A stretch of DNA of 64,000 nucleotides from Amycolatopsis sp. NBC_00345 (GCF_036116635.1 NZ_CP107995.1:8370001-8434000); one strand, 5' to 3'; positions 41,564-50,287 are shown, numbered from the stretch's first letter. The notes: generated by a model from the sequence alone, not told the origin. Translations and numbers: made by a program.

Positions 41564-42076
41564 ATGGACTTGGCGGAGATCTTCGGCACCGAATGCGCCG
41601 AGCCGCAGACGATCGACTGGGCGGAGGTCGAAGCCGCCTACGGCGCCCCGCTGCCCGCCGACTACCGCGCCTACGCCGACGCCTACCCGGCGTTGGAGCT
41701 GGACTCGCAGTTCGTCATCCGCCACCCGTTGAGCAAGAACACGACGTCGAAGCTCGTCGAGTGCGGGAAGGACGTGCTCGAGGCGTTCGCTGGAGGGCGT
41801 CGCGAGTTCCCGGAAGCGGTGCCCTACCCGTTGTTCCCCGAGCCCGGTGGCCTGCTGCCCTGGGGCTCCGACTACGACGGCGCGGACTACTTCTGGCGCA
41901 CCGCCGGGCGGCCGGGCGAATGGACGATCGCCGTGTTCGAGAGCGCGGAGTGGTGGGAGTTCCCCGGGGGTTTCGGCGCGTTCTGGACCGAGCTGGCAGC
42001 CGGGCGGATCGACAGCCCGGTGATCGCGGAGGGCTACCTCAGGCCCGGGTACTCCGTGCGGTGCGTAGGCGACTGA
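41564..42076 (+). CDS. SMI1/KNR4 family protein
   Basis: A 170-residue SUKH-superfamily protein: WAEVEAAYGAPLPADYRAYADAYPALEL is the typical SMI1/KNR4 entry, followed by a Trp/Tyr-rich beta region (LLPWGSDYDGADYFWRTAG) and EWWEFPGGFGAFWTELAAG. Such proteins are often immunity proteins against contact-dependent or polymorphic toxins, or have regulatory roles; no toxin gene is seen next to it. ATG nine bases after pseG stop, same strand, so probably cotranscribed with the pse genes, though a role in that pathway is not suggested. Confidence 0.82.
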   Translation: MDLAEIFGTECAEPQTIDWAEVEAAYGAPLPADYRAYADAYPALELDSQFVIRHPLSKNTTSKLVECGKDVLEAFAGGRREFPEAVPYPLFPEPGGLLPWGSDYDGADYFWRTAGRPGEWTIAVFESAEWWEFPGGFGAFWTELAAGRIDSPVIAEGYLRPGYSVRCVGD

Positions 42077-42130
42077 AAAGTCCGCGATCGAGGACCGTAA
42101 CCGTCCTCGACCCGCCCTAGCGTGAGCGGC

Positions 42131-43279
42131 ATGAGCAACGACCTCACGCCCTTCCTCGTAGCCGTCCCGCAAGCTGACCTCGACGAACTCGGGCGGCGGC
42201 TCGCGAGCACGCGGTGGCCCGACCAGATCGACGACCCGGGCTGGGAGCTGGGGATCCCCGTCGACGCGGTGCGGGAGCTGGCGGAGTACTGGCGGCTGGG
42301 CTTCGACTGGCGGGCGCAGGAGGAGCGGATCAACGCGTTTCCCCAGTTCACCACTGCCATCGACGGCGCGAACATCCACTTCCTGCACGTTCGCTCGCCC
42401 GAGCCGGAGGCCACGCCGCTGGTGCTGACGCACGGGTGGCCCGGCTCGATCGTCGAGTTCCTGGACGTCATCGGGCCGCTCACGGACCCCCGCGCGTACG
42501 GCGGGGACCCGGCGGACGCGTTCCACGTCGTGGCGCCGTCGATTCCCGGGTTCGCGTTCTCGGGGCCGACGAAGGACCGGGGGTGGGGGCCGTCGCGGGG
42601 CGCGCGGGCGTGGGCGGAGCTGATGACGCGCCTCGGGTACGAGCGGTTCGGCACCCACGGCGGCGACTGGGGCGCCCTGATCTCACGCGAGCTCGCCGTC
42701 CAGTTCCCGGAGCGGGTGCTCGGCGCGCACGTGACGATGCTGCCGACGGCCGTCACGCGGAGTGAGGCCGACTTGGAGGGCCTCTCCGGCGCCGAGCTGG
42801 CCAAGGCGGAGCGGTCGCTGGGGAAGTCGCGGGCGTTCCAGTACACCGGCACGGGTTACGCGATGATCCAGTCCACCAAGCCGCAAACGCTTGCGTACGG
42901 CCTCACCGACTCACCCGCGGGCCAGCTGGCGTGGATCGCGGAGAAGTTCCGCTCGTTCTCGAACGCCGACCACGACGTGATCGACCGCGACGACCTGCTC
43001 GCCGACGTCTCGATCTACTGGTTCACCGGCACGGCCAACTCGTCCGCCCGGATCTACGCCGACCTCGAAGGCGCGTGGGGCGCGCCGGTCCCGCCCAGCA
43101 CCGTGCCCACCGGCGTCGCCGTGTTCCCCGACGACATCGGCCTGCCGCTGCGCCACCTCGCCGAGCGCGCGGACAAGATCGTCCACTGGACGGAGTTCGA
43201 CCGCGGCGGCCACTTCCCGGCGCTCGAACAGCCCGACTTCCTGATCGGCGACCTGCGGAAGTTCTTCGCCGCCTTGTGA
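42131..43279 (+). CDS. Epoxide hydrolase family protein (alpha/beta hydrolase with EHN domain)
   Basis: A 382-residue protein with the N-terminal epoxide hydrolase segment (FLVAVPQADLDELGRRLASTRWPDQ... through about residue 110), then the alpha/beta hydrolase core: oxyanion-hole THGWPGSIVEF, the nucleophile elbow THGGDWGALIS with Asp, and the late GGHFPALEQPDF His. The acid residue region is around ISIYWFTGT. These enzymes hydrolyse juvenile-hormone-like or other epoxides; substrate unknown. I choose ATG at 42131; GTG at 42122 is possible. Ends at a hairpin-rich gap. Confidence 0.88.
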   Translation: MSNDLTPFLVAVPQADLDELGRRLASTRWPDQIDDPGWELGIPVDAVRELAEYWRLGFDWRAQEERINAFPQFTTAIDGANIHFLHVRSPEPEATPLVLTHGWPGSIVEFLDVIGPLTDPRAYGGDPADAFHVVAPSIPGFAFSGPTKDRGWGPSRGARAWAELMTRLGYERFGTHGGDWGALISRELAVQFPERVLGAHVTMLPTAVTRSEADLEGLSGAELAKAERSLGKSRAFQYTGTGYAMIQSTKPQTLAYGLTDSPAGQLAWIAEKFRSFSNADHDVIDRDDLLADVSIYWFTGTANSSARIYADLEGAWGAPVPPSTVPTGVAVFPDDIGLPLRHLAERADKIVHWTEFDRGGHFPALEQPDFLIGDLRKFFAAL

Positions 43280-43516
43280 CGCCTCAGCTGAGCCGCCCTG
43301 AAGGCCACCATACGGACGGGTATAGCCGCTGACCTGGTCAGACACGGCTATTGCTTCGGCGTGGCGCCACCCTCGATCCTCATCGCCCGTGTACCGGTAC
43401 GCACCGGGTACGCGGGAGGGTGACTAGAGCCGACAGGCGCTGTCAGCCACAGTCAGACGTTTTGCCTGGTTAACGGGGGGGGGTGACACCCCGCGCCCAG
43501 GCCAGCGACCGGTGCC
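43280..43516. other. Gene-free stretch with hairpin and half of a family B element
   Basis: No coding frame is convincing. It holds a stem-loop at 43323-43350 (TAGCCG/CGGCTA with inner CTGACC/GGTCAG), a 20-bp sequence at 43292-43311 (GCCGCCCTGAAGGCCACCAT) that is repeated exactly at 43514-43533, and a run of nine G at 43475-43483. The two 20-mers look like an interrupted or duplicated family B arm. Confidence 0.6.
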
Positions 43517-43569
43517 GCCCTGAAGGCCACCATGAGGGTCGTACCTGCCCTCATGGTGGCCTTCAGGGC
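43517..43569. terminator. Family B hairpin
   Basis: Perfect 22-bp arms beginning GCCCTGAAGGCCACC with a 9-base loop, at the convergent junction between the epoxide hydrolase gene and bpa. Same arm sequence as the array at 8351-8491 and the element at 45531-45583. Confidence 0.88.
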
Positions 43570-43583
43570 ACGAAAATCAGAGA

Positions 43584-44171
43584 TCAGAGGTACTGCCCGG
43601 TCCCGGTGATCCCCGGCCCGTGGCCTTCGGAGCCCGGCCGCCCCGGCATGGCCGCCGGCGAAGAACCCGCCGGCAGGCCCCGGCGCATCTGCTCCAGCTG
43701 GACCCGCGCGGCCATCTGCTGGGCGAACAGCGCCGTCTGGATGCCGTGGAACAGGCCTTCCAGCCAGCCGACCAGCTGGGCCTGCGCGATCCGCAGCTCG
43801 GCGTCCGAGGGGGTCGAGTTCTCGTTGAACGGGTGGACGAGGCGTTCCAGCTCGTCCTTCAGCTCCGGGGCCAGCGCCTGCTGCAGCTCGCGGACGGAGG
43901 TCTGGTGGATCTCGCGGACGCGGTTGCGGCTCGCGTCGTCCAGCGGCGCGGCGCGGACCTCCTCCAGCAGCTGCTTGATCATGGTGCCGATGCGCATGAC
44001 CTTGGCCGGTTCTTCGACCAGGTCGCCCATGCCCTCGACTTCTTCGCCCTCGAGCGGCAGCTGCGCGGCGCCGACCGGGACCCCGTCCGGCCCGACGACC
44101 ATTACGTGGGGTGAAGAATCGGCTCCCGCGTTACCGGCTGTGCCCGATTCCCGGTAGTTCGGCTCGCTCAT
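43584..44171 (-). CDS. bpa: Bacterial proteasome activator Bpa
   Basis: Forms a ring that docks on the 20S proteasome and opens it in an ATP-independent way. The 195-residue protein has the family helices (MRIGTMIKQLLEEVRAAPLDDASR, RVREIHQTSVRELQQALAPEL, AELRIAQAQLVGWLEGLFHGIQTAL) and ends in GQYL, the C-terminal motif that inserts into the proteasome alpha-ring pockets. ATG at 44171; an ATG three codons upstream is also possible. In M. tuberculosis bpa (Rv3780) sits directly next to wzt; here the pse genes, SMI1/KNR4 and epoxide hydrolase genes lie between. Confidence 0.93.
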   Translation of the reverse strand: MSEPNYRESGTAGNAGADSSPHVMVVGPDGVPVGAAQLPLEGEEVEGMGDLVEEPAKVMRIGTMIKQLLEEVRAAPLDDASRNRVREIHQTSVRELQQALAPELKDELERLVHPFNENSTPSDAELRIAQAQLVGWLEGLFHGIQTALFAQQMAARVQLEQMRRGLPAGSSPAAMPGRPGSEGHGPGITGTGQYL

Positions 44172-44292
44172 GTGCTCCATCCCCGTTGCTGACTCGTGGT
44201 GCAGGTCCGAGGGTAGCGGCAATCCGGCGGCGGGGTCGGCTCCCACCCAACCCCGAGGAAACCGCGAAACCGCACGTCCGTACGGTGTCCAC

Positions 44293-45492
44293 ATGGCGTT
44301 TGACGTCGCTCGCATCCGTGGGTTGTTCCCCGCGCTGGGTGACGGCTGGATTCACTTCGACGGCGCCGCCGGAATGCTGGTCCCGGAACAGGTCGCCTCG
44401 GCCGTGTCCACGGCGATGCGTGCCCCGGTGTCCGGGCCGGGCGGAGCGTTTCCGGCCTCACAGCGTGCGGAGAGCATTGTCACCGCGGCTCGGCGGGCCG
44501 TGGCAGATCTGGTCGGGGCGGAACCGGCCTCCGTTGTGCTCGGTCCCAGCGCGCCCGTCATGCTGCGCCGGCTCGTCGACGCGCTCGCCGAGCGCTGGAC
44601 GATCGGCGACGAGGTCGTCGTGTCCCGCCTCGACGAGCAGGCGAACCTCGCGCCGTGGCAGCGCGCCGCGAAGCGCGTGGGCGCCGTGGTGCGCTGGGGC
44701 GAGATCGACATCGAGACATGCGAGCTGCCCGCGTGGCAGTACGAGAACCTGGTGTCCGCGCGGACGAAGGCGGTCACCGTGACGCTGGCGTCAGGGTCCG
44801 TCGGGACCCGGCCGGACGTGCCGACGGTGATCGAGTTCGCCAAGCGCGTCGGCGCGCTGGTGGTGGTGGACGCGACGTACGCGGCGCCGTTCGTGCCGCT
44901 CGACCTCGCCGAGCTGGGCGCGGACGTGATGGTCGTGTCCGCGCAGGCGTGGGGCGGGCCGTCGGTGGGCGCGCTGGTGTTCCGCGACCCGGAGATGCTT
45001 GAACGGATCTCGTCGGTTTCGCTCGACCCGGGCGCGCGCGGCCCGGCCCGGCTGGAGCTGGGGCCGCACGCGCACCCGCTGCTCGCGGGCCTCGTCGCGT
45101 CGATCGACTACCTCGCCGGCCTCGACGACGCGGCCTCCGGCTCCCGGCGCGAGCGGCTCGTGACGTCGCTGGGCTCGGCCAAGTCGTACCACGCCGGGCT
45201 GCTGGCCCAGCTGTCCACGGAGCTGCGCTCGCTGCGGCACATCATGGTGATCGGCGACGCGATGCGCCGTATCCCCGCGCTCGCCTTCGCCGTCGCCGGC
45301 AAGAAGTCGCCGGAGGTCGCGGAGTACCTGGCGTCGCAGGGCTTGTGCGCCTTCGCCGACGACGGTTCCAGCGGCGTCTTCGCGTCGCTGGGCGTCGGCG
45401 AGGTGGGCGGGGCGGTGCGCATCGGGCTCGCGCACTACTCCAACGTCTTCGAGATCAACCAGCTGGTGCGGGTACTCGAAGAACTCCGCTGA
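44293..45492 (+). CDS. Class V aminotransferase, cysteine desulfurase-like (Rv3778c-like)
   Basis: A 399-residue PLP enzyme of the class V fold. The start RIRGLFPALGDGWIHFDGAAG is typical of the cysteine desulfurase-like subgroup, and SRLDEQANLAPWQRAAKRVGAVVRW and VVDATYAAPFVPLDLAELGADVMVVSAQAWGG follow; at the usual PLP-lysine site the sequence reads SAQAWGG, so the Lys expected in SxxKxxG is replaced by Ala-Trp here. This suggests altered or lost catalysis, or a non-PLP role. ATG at 44293. Neighbour order bpa - aminotransferase - quinone oxidoreductase matches mycobacterial Rv3780-Rv3778c-Rv3777. Confidence 0.82.
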   Translation: MAFDVARIRGLFPALGDGWIHFDGAAGMLVPEQVASAVSTAMRAPVSGPGGAFPASQRAESIVTAARRAVADLVGAEPASVVLGPSAPVMLRRLVDALAERWTIGDEVVVSRLDEQANLAPWQRAAKRVGAVVRWGEIDIETCELPAWQYENLVSARTKAVTVTLASGSVGTRPDVPTVIEFAKRVGALVVVDATYAAPFVPLDLAELGADVMVVSAQAWGGPSVGALVFRDPEMLERISSVSLDPGARGPARLELGPHAHPLLAGLVASIDYLAGLDDAASGSRRERLVTSLGSAKSYHAGLLAQLSTELRSLRHIMVIGDAMRRIPALAFAVAGKKSPEVAEYLASQGLCAFADDGSSGVFASLGVGEVGGAVRIGLAHYSNVFEINQLVRVLEELR

Positions 45493-45530
45493 CTACCGCT
45501 CGTTTGCGGCGGGCCGGTTCCGGCGACATG

Positions 45531-45583
45531 TCCCTGAAGGCCACCTTCAGGGACATATCCGCCCTCATGGTGGCCTTCAGGGA
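45531..45583. terminator. Family B hairpin
   Basis: TCCCTGAAGGCCACC pairs with GGTGGCCTTCAGGGA across an inner TTCAGGG and spacer, at a convergent junction between the aminotransferase and quinone oxidoreductase genes. The left half is itself a small palindrome (CCCTGAAGGCCACCTTCAGGG), as at 8351. Confidence 0.85.
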
Positions 45584-45594
45584 ACAGGCTCAGG

Positions 45595-46572
45595 TCAGGA
45601 CTTGGCCGCCAGCAGCACTTTCCCGAACACGGAGCCCTCTTCGAGCATCCGGTGCGCGGACGCGGCCTCGGCCATCGGCACGACCTGGCCGACGATCGGC
45701 TTCACCGAGCCCTGCTCCACCAGCGGCCACAGCCGCTGGCGGACGTCGGCGACGATCGCGGCCTTCTGGTCCAGTGGCCGCGCGCGCAGGCCGGCGCCGA
45801 ACACGCTGGCGCGCTTGCCCATCAGCTTGCCGAGGTTCAGCTCGCCCTTCACCCCGCCCTGCATGCCGATCACGATCAGGCGGCCGTCCATGGTCAGGGT
45901 GTCGACGTTGCGCTCGAGGTACTTCGCGCCCATGTTGTCCAGGATGACGTTCGCGCCGCCGGTCTCCTTCGCCAGCACCTCGACGAAGTCCTGCTCCTTG
46001 TAGTTGATCGTGATGTCGGCGCCGAGCTGGCGGCAGCTCTCCAGCCGCTCGGCCGAGCCCGCGGTCACGGCGACGGTGGCGCCCAGCGCCTTGCCGACCT
46101 GGATCGCGTGCGTGCCGATGCCGCCCGCGCCGCCGTGCACCAGCAGCACCTGGCCCTCGTGCAGGCCGGCGTGCATCACGACGTTCGCCCACACCGTGCA
46201 GGCGACCTCGGGCAGCCCGGCGGCGGCGAGGGTCTCCACCTCGGCCGGGACCGGGAGGACCTGGCCGGCCGGGACGGTGACCTTCTCGGCGTAGCCGCCG
46301 CCCGCGAGCAGCGCGCAGACCTCGTCGCCGACGTTCCAGCCTTCGACGCCCTCGCCCAGTTCGGCGATCACGCCGGAGCACTCGAGGCCGAGGACCTCGC
46401 TCGCCCCGCGCGGCGGCGGGTAGTTGCCCTGGCGCTGCAGGAGGTCGGCGCGGTTGACCGCGCTCGCGGCGACGTCGATGAGGACTTCCCCAGGTCCGGG
46501 CCGGGGGTCGGGGACCTCGGTCCATTCGAGTACGTCGGGCCCACCTGGCTCACGGATCGTGATCGCGTACAT
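45595..46572 (-). CDS. NAD(P)H:quinone oxidoreductase, zinc-independent MDR family (Rv3777-like)
   Basis: A 325-residue medium-chain dehydrogenase/reductase of the quinone oxidoreductase type. It has the GroES-like N-domain (REPGGPDVLEWTEVPDPRPGPGEVLI, NRADLLQRQGNYP, LGLECSGVI), the Rossmann motif LVHGGAGGIGTHAIQVGKALGA near residue 145, and GRLIVIGMQGG. No zinc-binding cysteines at the MDR positions. ATG at 46572. It is divergent from the M28 peptidase gene with an 83-base gap. Substrate likely a quinone or enone. Confidence 0.9.
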   Translation of the reverse strand: MYAITIREPGGPDVLEWTEVPDPRPGPGEVLIDVAASAVNRADLLQRQGNYPPPRGASEVLGLECSGVIAELGEGVEGWNVGDEVCALLAGGGYAEKVTVPAGQVLPVPAEVETLAAAGLPEVACTVWANVVMHAGLHEGQVLLVHGGAGGIGTHAIQVGKALGATVAVTAGSAERLESCRQLGADITINYKEQDFVEVLAKETGGANVILDNMGAKYLERNVDTLTMDGRLIVIGMQGGVKGELNLGKLMGKRASVFGAGLRARPLDQKAAIVADVRQRLWPLVEQGSVKPIVGQVVPMAEAASAHRMLEEGSVFGKVLLAAKS

Positions 46573-46655
46573 GCCGCCGACTGTATCCCCCGGGCGCGGC
46601 GATCCGCCGAATGCCGCATTGACGGACCGGACACAGCACATAAAGGTGAGCAACC

Positions 46656-48161
46656 ATGTCATTAAGCCGAAAGAGACTCATTCCGCCGGTGGTGCTGGCC
46701 GCGTGCGTGACCCTCGCGCTCGGCGCGGCCCCCGCCACGGCGGCGAAGGGCGACGACCTCGCGCTCGCGAAGCAGCTGACCAAGAAGGTCGGGCTGGACG
46801 GCGTGAACCGGCACCTCATCGCGTTGCAGCGGTTCGCCGACACCAACGGCGGCACGCGCGCGGCGAGCACTGAGGGGCACAAGAAGTCCGCGGAGTACAT
46901 CGCGGGCAAGCTGGAGGCCGCGGGCTACACCGTCACGCGGCAGGAGTTTCCCTTCACCTACAACGAAACCCTGGCGGAGAAGCTCGTCGTGGCCGGCACC
47001 GACGTGCCCGTGACCGCGATGGAGTACAGCCCGTCGACGCCGGTCGGCGGGGTCACGGCGCCGCTCGCGGTGGTCCCGGTCGACGCCACCCCGGGCTGCG
47101 AGGCCGCCGACTACGGCGACGTCACCGGCAAGATCGCGCTGGTGCAACGCGGTTCCTGCTCGTTCGCGCAGAAGCAGCAGGCGGCCGCCGACGCGGGCGC
47201 GATCGGCGCGATCGTCGCCAACAACGAGCCTGGCCCCCTCAACGGCACCCTCGGCGACCCGGCGGGCGCGCGCATCCCCACCGGCGGTGTCTCGCAGGCC
47301 GACGGGCAGGCGCTCGCGGCCAAGGACGGTGCGAGCGTGACGCTGGAGCTGCGGACGTTCCAGGAGGCGCGTACCAGCTACAACGTGATCGCCGAGACGA
47401 AGACCGGGCGCAAGGACAACGTCGTGATGCTCGGCTCGCACCTCGACAGCGTCCCGGCCGGCCCGGGCATCAACGACAACGGCACGGGCTCCGCGGCGCT
47501 GCTGGAGACCGCGCTGCAGCTGGGCGGCAAGCCGAAGGTGAACAACGCCGTGCGCTTCGGGTTCTGGAGCGCCGAGGAGTTCGGCCTGGTGGGCTCGACG
47601 TACTACGTGGACTCGCTGCCCTTCGAGCAGCAGCTGGACATCGCGCTGTACCTGAACTTCGACATGATCGGCTCGCCCAACGCCGGCTACTTCGCCTACG
47701 ACGGCGACAACTCGGACGGCGTCGGCTCCGGCCCCGGCCCGTACGGCTCGGGCCAGATCGAGAAGACCTTCGTCGACTACCTGGCCTCGCGCGGCGTTTC
47801 GGCGGAGGGCACCGACTTCACCGGCCGCTCGGACTACGGCGAGTTCATCGCCGCCGGCATCCCGGCGGGCGGCCTGGACACCGGCGCGGAGGTGCTGAAG
47901 ACCCCAGCGCAGGCCGCCAAGTGGGGCGGCACGGCGGGCGTCGCGTTCGACCCGTGTTACCACCAGGCGTGCGACAACCTGGGCAACATCGACCGCGTCG
48001 CCCTGGAACGCAACGCCGACGGTGTGGCCTGGGCGCTTGGTGTCTACGCGACCAGCACGGAGAGCGTGAACGGCGTCGCCTCGGGGAAGGCCGGGAAGGC
48101 GAAGAAGCAGCGTCCGGCGGCTCGGCACCAGGCCGCCGCGGGTGACGCGTTGGCCGCGTAG
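46656..48161 (+). CDS. Secreted M28-family aminopeptidase with PA domain
   Basis: A 501-residue zinc exopeptidase like Streptomyces aminopeptidase S. Sec signal peptide at residues 1-27 (KRLIPPVVLAACVTLALGAAPATA). A protease-associated domain occupies about 120-230 (IALVQRGSCSFAQKQQAAADAGAIGAIVANN). The M28 core follows with metal ligands in GSHLDSVPAGPGINDNGTG, WSAEEFGLVGS (catalytic Glu), NFDMIGSPN, and a late YHQACDNLGN His. A Lys/Ala-rich tail ends the protein. Exported, probably for peptide use. Its 3' flank is a family A element split by the insertion sequence. Confidence 0.93.
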   Translation: MSLSRKRLIPPVVLAACVTLALGAAPATAAKGDDLALAKQLTKKVGLDGVNRHLIALQRFADTNGGTRAASTEGHKKSAEYIAGKLEAAGYTVTRQEFPFTYNETLAEKLVVAGTDVPVTAMEYSPSTPVGGVTAPLAVVPVDATPGCEAADYGDVTGKIALVQRGSCSFAQKQQAAADAGAIGAIVANNEPGPLNGTLGDPAGARIPTGGVSQADGQALAAKDGASVTLELRTFQEARTSYNVIAETKTGRKDNVVMLGSHLDSVPAGPGINDNGTGSAALLETALQLGGKPKVNNAVRFGFWSAEEFGLVGSTYYVDSLPFEQQLDIALYLNFDMIGSPNAGYFAYDGDNSDGVGSGPGPYGSGQIEKTFVDYLASRGVSAEGTDFTGRSDYGEFIAAGIPAGGLDTGAEVLKTPAQAAKWGGTAGVAFDPCYHQACDNLGNIDRVALERNADGVAWALGVYATSTESVNGVASGKAGKAKKQRPAARHQAAAGDALAA

Positions 48162-48184
48162 CCCGCCCTTGTCCTGAAGCGCCC

Positions 48185-48189
48185 CAATG
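48185..48189. repeat. Target-site duplication CAATG, left copy
   Basis: CAATG here and at 49267-49271 flank the insertion sequence. Removing the element and one copy restores GCGCCCCAATGTGGCG, exactly the start of the family A element. Confidence 0.85.
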
Positions 48190-49266
48190 GGGTTGTTTCA
48201 TCGTGGTTGTGGCTGGTGGCGGTGGTGAGGCGAGGTCGTTTCGGTTGGTCTGGCAGGAAGTGGTGGCGGGACGGTGTGGCGTCCCGGGCATGAGTGAAGC
48301 CCTCGGCAAGATCGAGATGTGAGTCAACAACCCGCCGAGGGCTTCGACCCCATTTCCTATCAGGTCACCCTTCCCCTGTCGCGACAGACCCTGCAGATGG
48401 TCGCCGAGTTGATCCGCACCCGTCGCCGGCAGATGCGGTCGCGGTGGCGTAAAGCCGGCCCTGCCGGGCAGGCGCTGGTGGTGCTGGCGGTGCTGCGCCA
48501 CGACCAGCGCCTGGCCGACATCAGCGGTGGTAACGGTGTCTCAGCGAGCACGGTGCGGCGCTGGGTGCTGGAAGTCATCACGCTGCTCGCCGCCCGGGCC
48601 CGACGGCTGGGACGGGTCCTGCGGCGGCTGGCCGCCCAGGCAGCGGTGGTGGTGCTGGTGGACGGGACGCTGATCCGGACCCGTCGCCGCGCCGGCACCG
48701 CCAACCGACCCAATTACAGCGGTAAACACAAACAACACGGGCTGGTGGTGCTCGGGCTGAGCGATGAACAGGGCCGGTTGCTGTGGGTGTCGGCGGTCCT
48801 GGCGGGTAAGACCGCCGATATCACCGCTGCACGTCGGTTGCGGGTCCGTGACCGGTTGCATGAGCACGATCTGACCCCGGCCGGCGACAAGGGTTTCCAT
48901 GGCTGGCACAAAGACGTCCGCGACACCCGCGACTGCTTTCGGTGTGGTGGGTTGTGTGAGCAGATCGTGCTTACGCCGTACAAAGCTCAGGCCAACCGGC
49001 CGTTGACGACGGGGCAGAAGCAGGCGAACGCGGCGTTCAGCGGGATGCGCTGTGCGGTGGAGGGTGGCTTCGCCGCCCTGAAAGCTTGGCGGATTTTGAC
49101 CAAGGTTCGGATGGATGCCCGTCATGTCACGACGTTGGTGCGGGCTCTGCTCGTGCTTGTGGAGCACGAGCAGAGCGTCCGCGACACTGCCCGGCCCGCC
49201 GCGGTTTGACGGTTACCACGATCAGTCAACCCAGCCTGACCAGCACAAACCACGATGAAACAACCC
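48190..49266. mobile_element. IS5-like insertion sequence, 1077 bp
   Basis: The ends are inverted repeats: GGGTTGTTTCATCGTGGTT is identical at both ends for 19 bases, with further imperfect pairing (TGGCTGG versus TGTGCTGG). One transposase gene fills most of it. A 5-bp duplication, CAATG, flanks the element. It landed inside a family A hairpin element downstream of the M28 peptidase gene, splitting off its first 11 bases. Confidence 0.92.
48319..49209 (+). CDS. Transposase, IS5-like (DDE_Tnp_4 type)
   Basis: A 296-residue DDE transposase. An N-terminal helix-turn-helix region (LADISGGNGVSASTVRRWV) is followed by the catalytic domain with Asp115 (VVVLVDGTLIR), Asp190 (PAGDKGFHGW) and Glu248 (AVEGGFAALKAW). 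The gene is intact, without frameshift or internal stop, and both terminal repeats are present, so the element may be active. GTG start at 48319. Confidence 0.92.
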   Translation: MSQQPAEGFDPISYQVTLPLSRQTLQMVAELIRTRRRQMRSRWRKAGPAGQALVVLAVLRHDQRLADISGGNGVSASTVRRWVLEVITLLAARARRLGRVLRRLAAQAAVVVLVDGTLIRTRRRAGTANRPNYSGKHKQHGLVVLGLSDEQGRLLWVSAVLAGKTADITAARRLRVRDRLHEHDLTPAGDKGFHGWHKDVRDTRDCFRCGGLCEQIVLTPYKAQANRPLTTGQKQANAAFSGMRCAVEGGFAALKAWRILTKVRMDARHVTTLVRALLVLVEHEQSVRDTARPAAV

Positions 49267-49344
49267 CAATGTGGCGTTGGTTGCGTTGAACGCACCGAAC
49301 GCCACATTGGGTGCGTCTGACGCACCGAACGCCACATTGGGGCG
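49267..49344. repeat. Family A hairpin element, copy 2 (right part, after the insertion)
   Basis: Starts with the second CAATG duplication and continues TGGCGTTGG to the final CATTGGGGCGC. Together with 48179-48189 it makes a full 85-bp element like those at 1619 and 55655. It lies at the convergent junction of the M28 peptidase and metallopeptidase genes. Confidence 0.88.
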
Positions 49345-49357
49345 CTCCGGGCGGTGG

Positions 49358-50287
49358 TCAGCCGAGGTTGTTGGTCCCGAAGGTGTCGCAGCGGGCGGGC
49401 AGCCCGGTCTGGAAGCCCGTGGTGAACCATTTCTCGCGTTGCGCTGAGGTGCCGTGGGTGAAGCTGGACGGGTTGGCCTGGCCGCTGCCGAGCTTGGTCT
49501 GGATGTAGTCGTCGCCGATGCGGGAGGCGGTGTCCAGCGCGCGGGAGATGTCGTCCTGCGTGATGTCCTGAACCAGCGGTTTCCCGCTTTCCGTGGGGGT
49601 CGTCGTGGCGTGGTTGGCCCAGACGCCGGCGTAGCAGTCGGCCTGCAGCTCCAGCCGGACGGAGCCCGACTTCGGGCCGGTGCCCGTGCCCTGCTTCGAC
49701 GTGCCGTTGAGGTTCTGCACGTGGTGGCCGTACTCGTGCGCGAGCACGTACGACTCCGTGAACAGGCCGCCCTGCGCGCCGAAGCGGGACTTCAGCTCGT
49801 CGAAGAAGGACAGGTCGATGTAGACGTCCGAGTCGGCGGGGCAGTAGAACGGCCCGGTGTCCGACGTCGCGCTGCCGCAGCCGGTCCGGACGCCGCCGCT
49901 GAAGAAGCGGGTGGGCGCCTTCTTGTAGGTCCGGCCGGAGCGAGCGAACTCCTGTGTCCAGTAGTCCTGGACGGAGTTGACCACGGCGACGATCGCGCAG
50001 TCGTGGTCGCGGTTGGCGTCCGCGCCGGTGTGGCACTTCTGCGCCAGGGTGGTGCTGTCCACCTGCTGCCCGGACCCGAGGTTGCCCAGCCCCAGCCCGC
50101 TCGCGGCGCTCGGGCCGAGGCTCGTCCCGCCGAGTTGTGACATCAGGAAGTAGATGACGAGGCCGACCAGGCCGATCCCGCCACCGCCGATCGCCACCCG
50201 GCCGCCGATCCCACCGCCGCCGCCACCGCTGCCCCGCATGTCCTGGACCTCGGAGGTGTCCAGCCCCGCGTTGTCGTCGAATCGCAC
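49358..50287 (-). CDS. Neutral zinc metallopeptidase (YpfJ type)
   Basis: A 309-residue membrane-anchored peptidase. The N-terminus RFDDNAGLDTSEVQDMRG, a Gly-rich linker and one membrane segment (about residues 35-52) are the family signature. The extracytoplasmic domain has CAIVAVVNSVQDYWTQEFA, FYCPADSDVYIDLSFFDEL, the zinc site HEYGHHVQN, and LELQADCYAGVWAN with the third ligand Glu. GTG start at 50287 gives the family N-terminus; the frame is open further upstream. Often annotated KPN_02809. Substrates unknown. Confidence 0.9.
   Translation of the reverse strand: MRFDDNAGLDTSEVQDMRGSGGGGGGIGGRVAIGGGGIGLVGLVIYFLMSQLGGTSLGPSAASGLGLGNLGSGQQVDSTTLAQKCHTGADANRDHDCAIVAVVNSVQDYWTQEFARSGRTYKKAPTRFFSGGVRTGCGSATSDTGPFYCPADSDVYIDLSFFDELKSRFGAQGGLFTESYVLAHEYGHHVQNLNGTSKQGTGTGPKSGSVRLELQADCYAGVWANHATTTPTESGKPLVQDITQDDISRALDTASRIGDDYIQTKLGSGQANPSSFTHGTSAQREKWFTTGFQTGLPARCDTFGTNNLG

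Noticed and set aside
43475..43483. Run of nine G as a phase-variable tract
   Set aside because: It lies in a gene-free gap between convergent genes, so slippage would not alter a reading frame.
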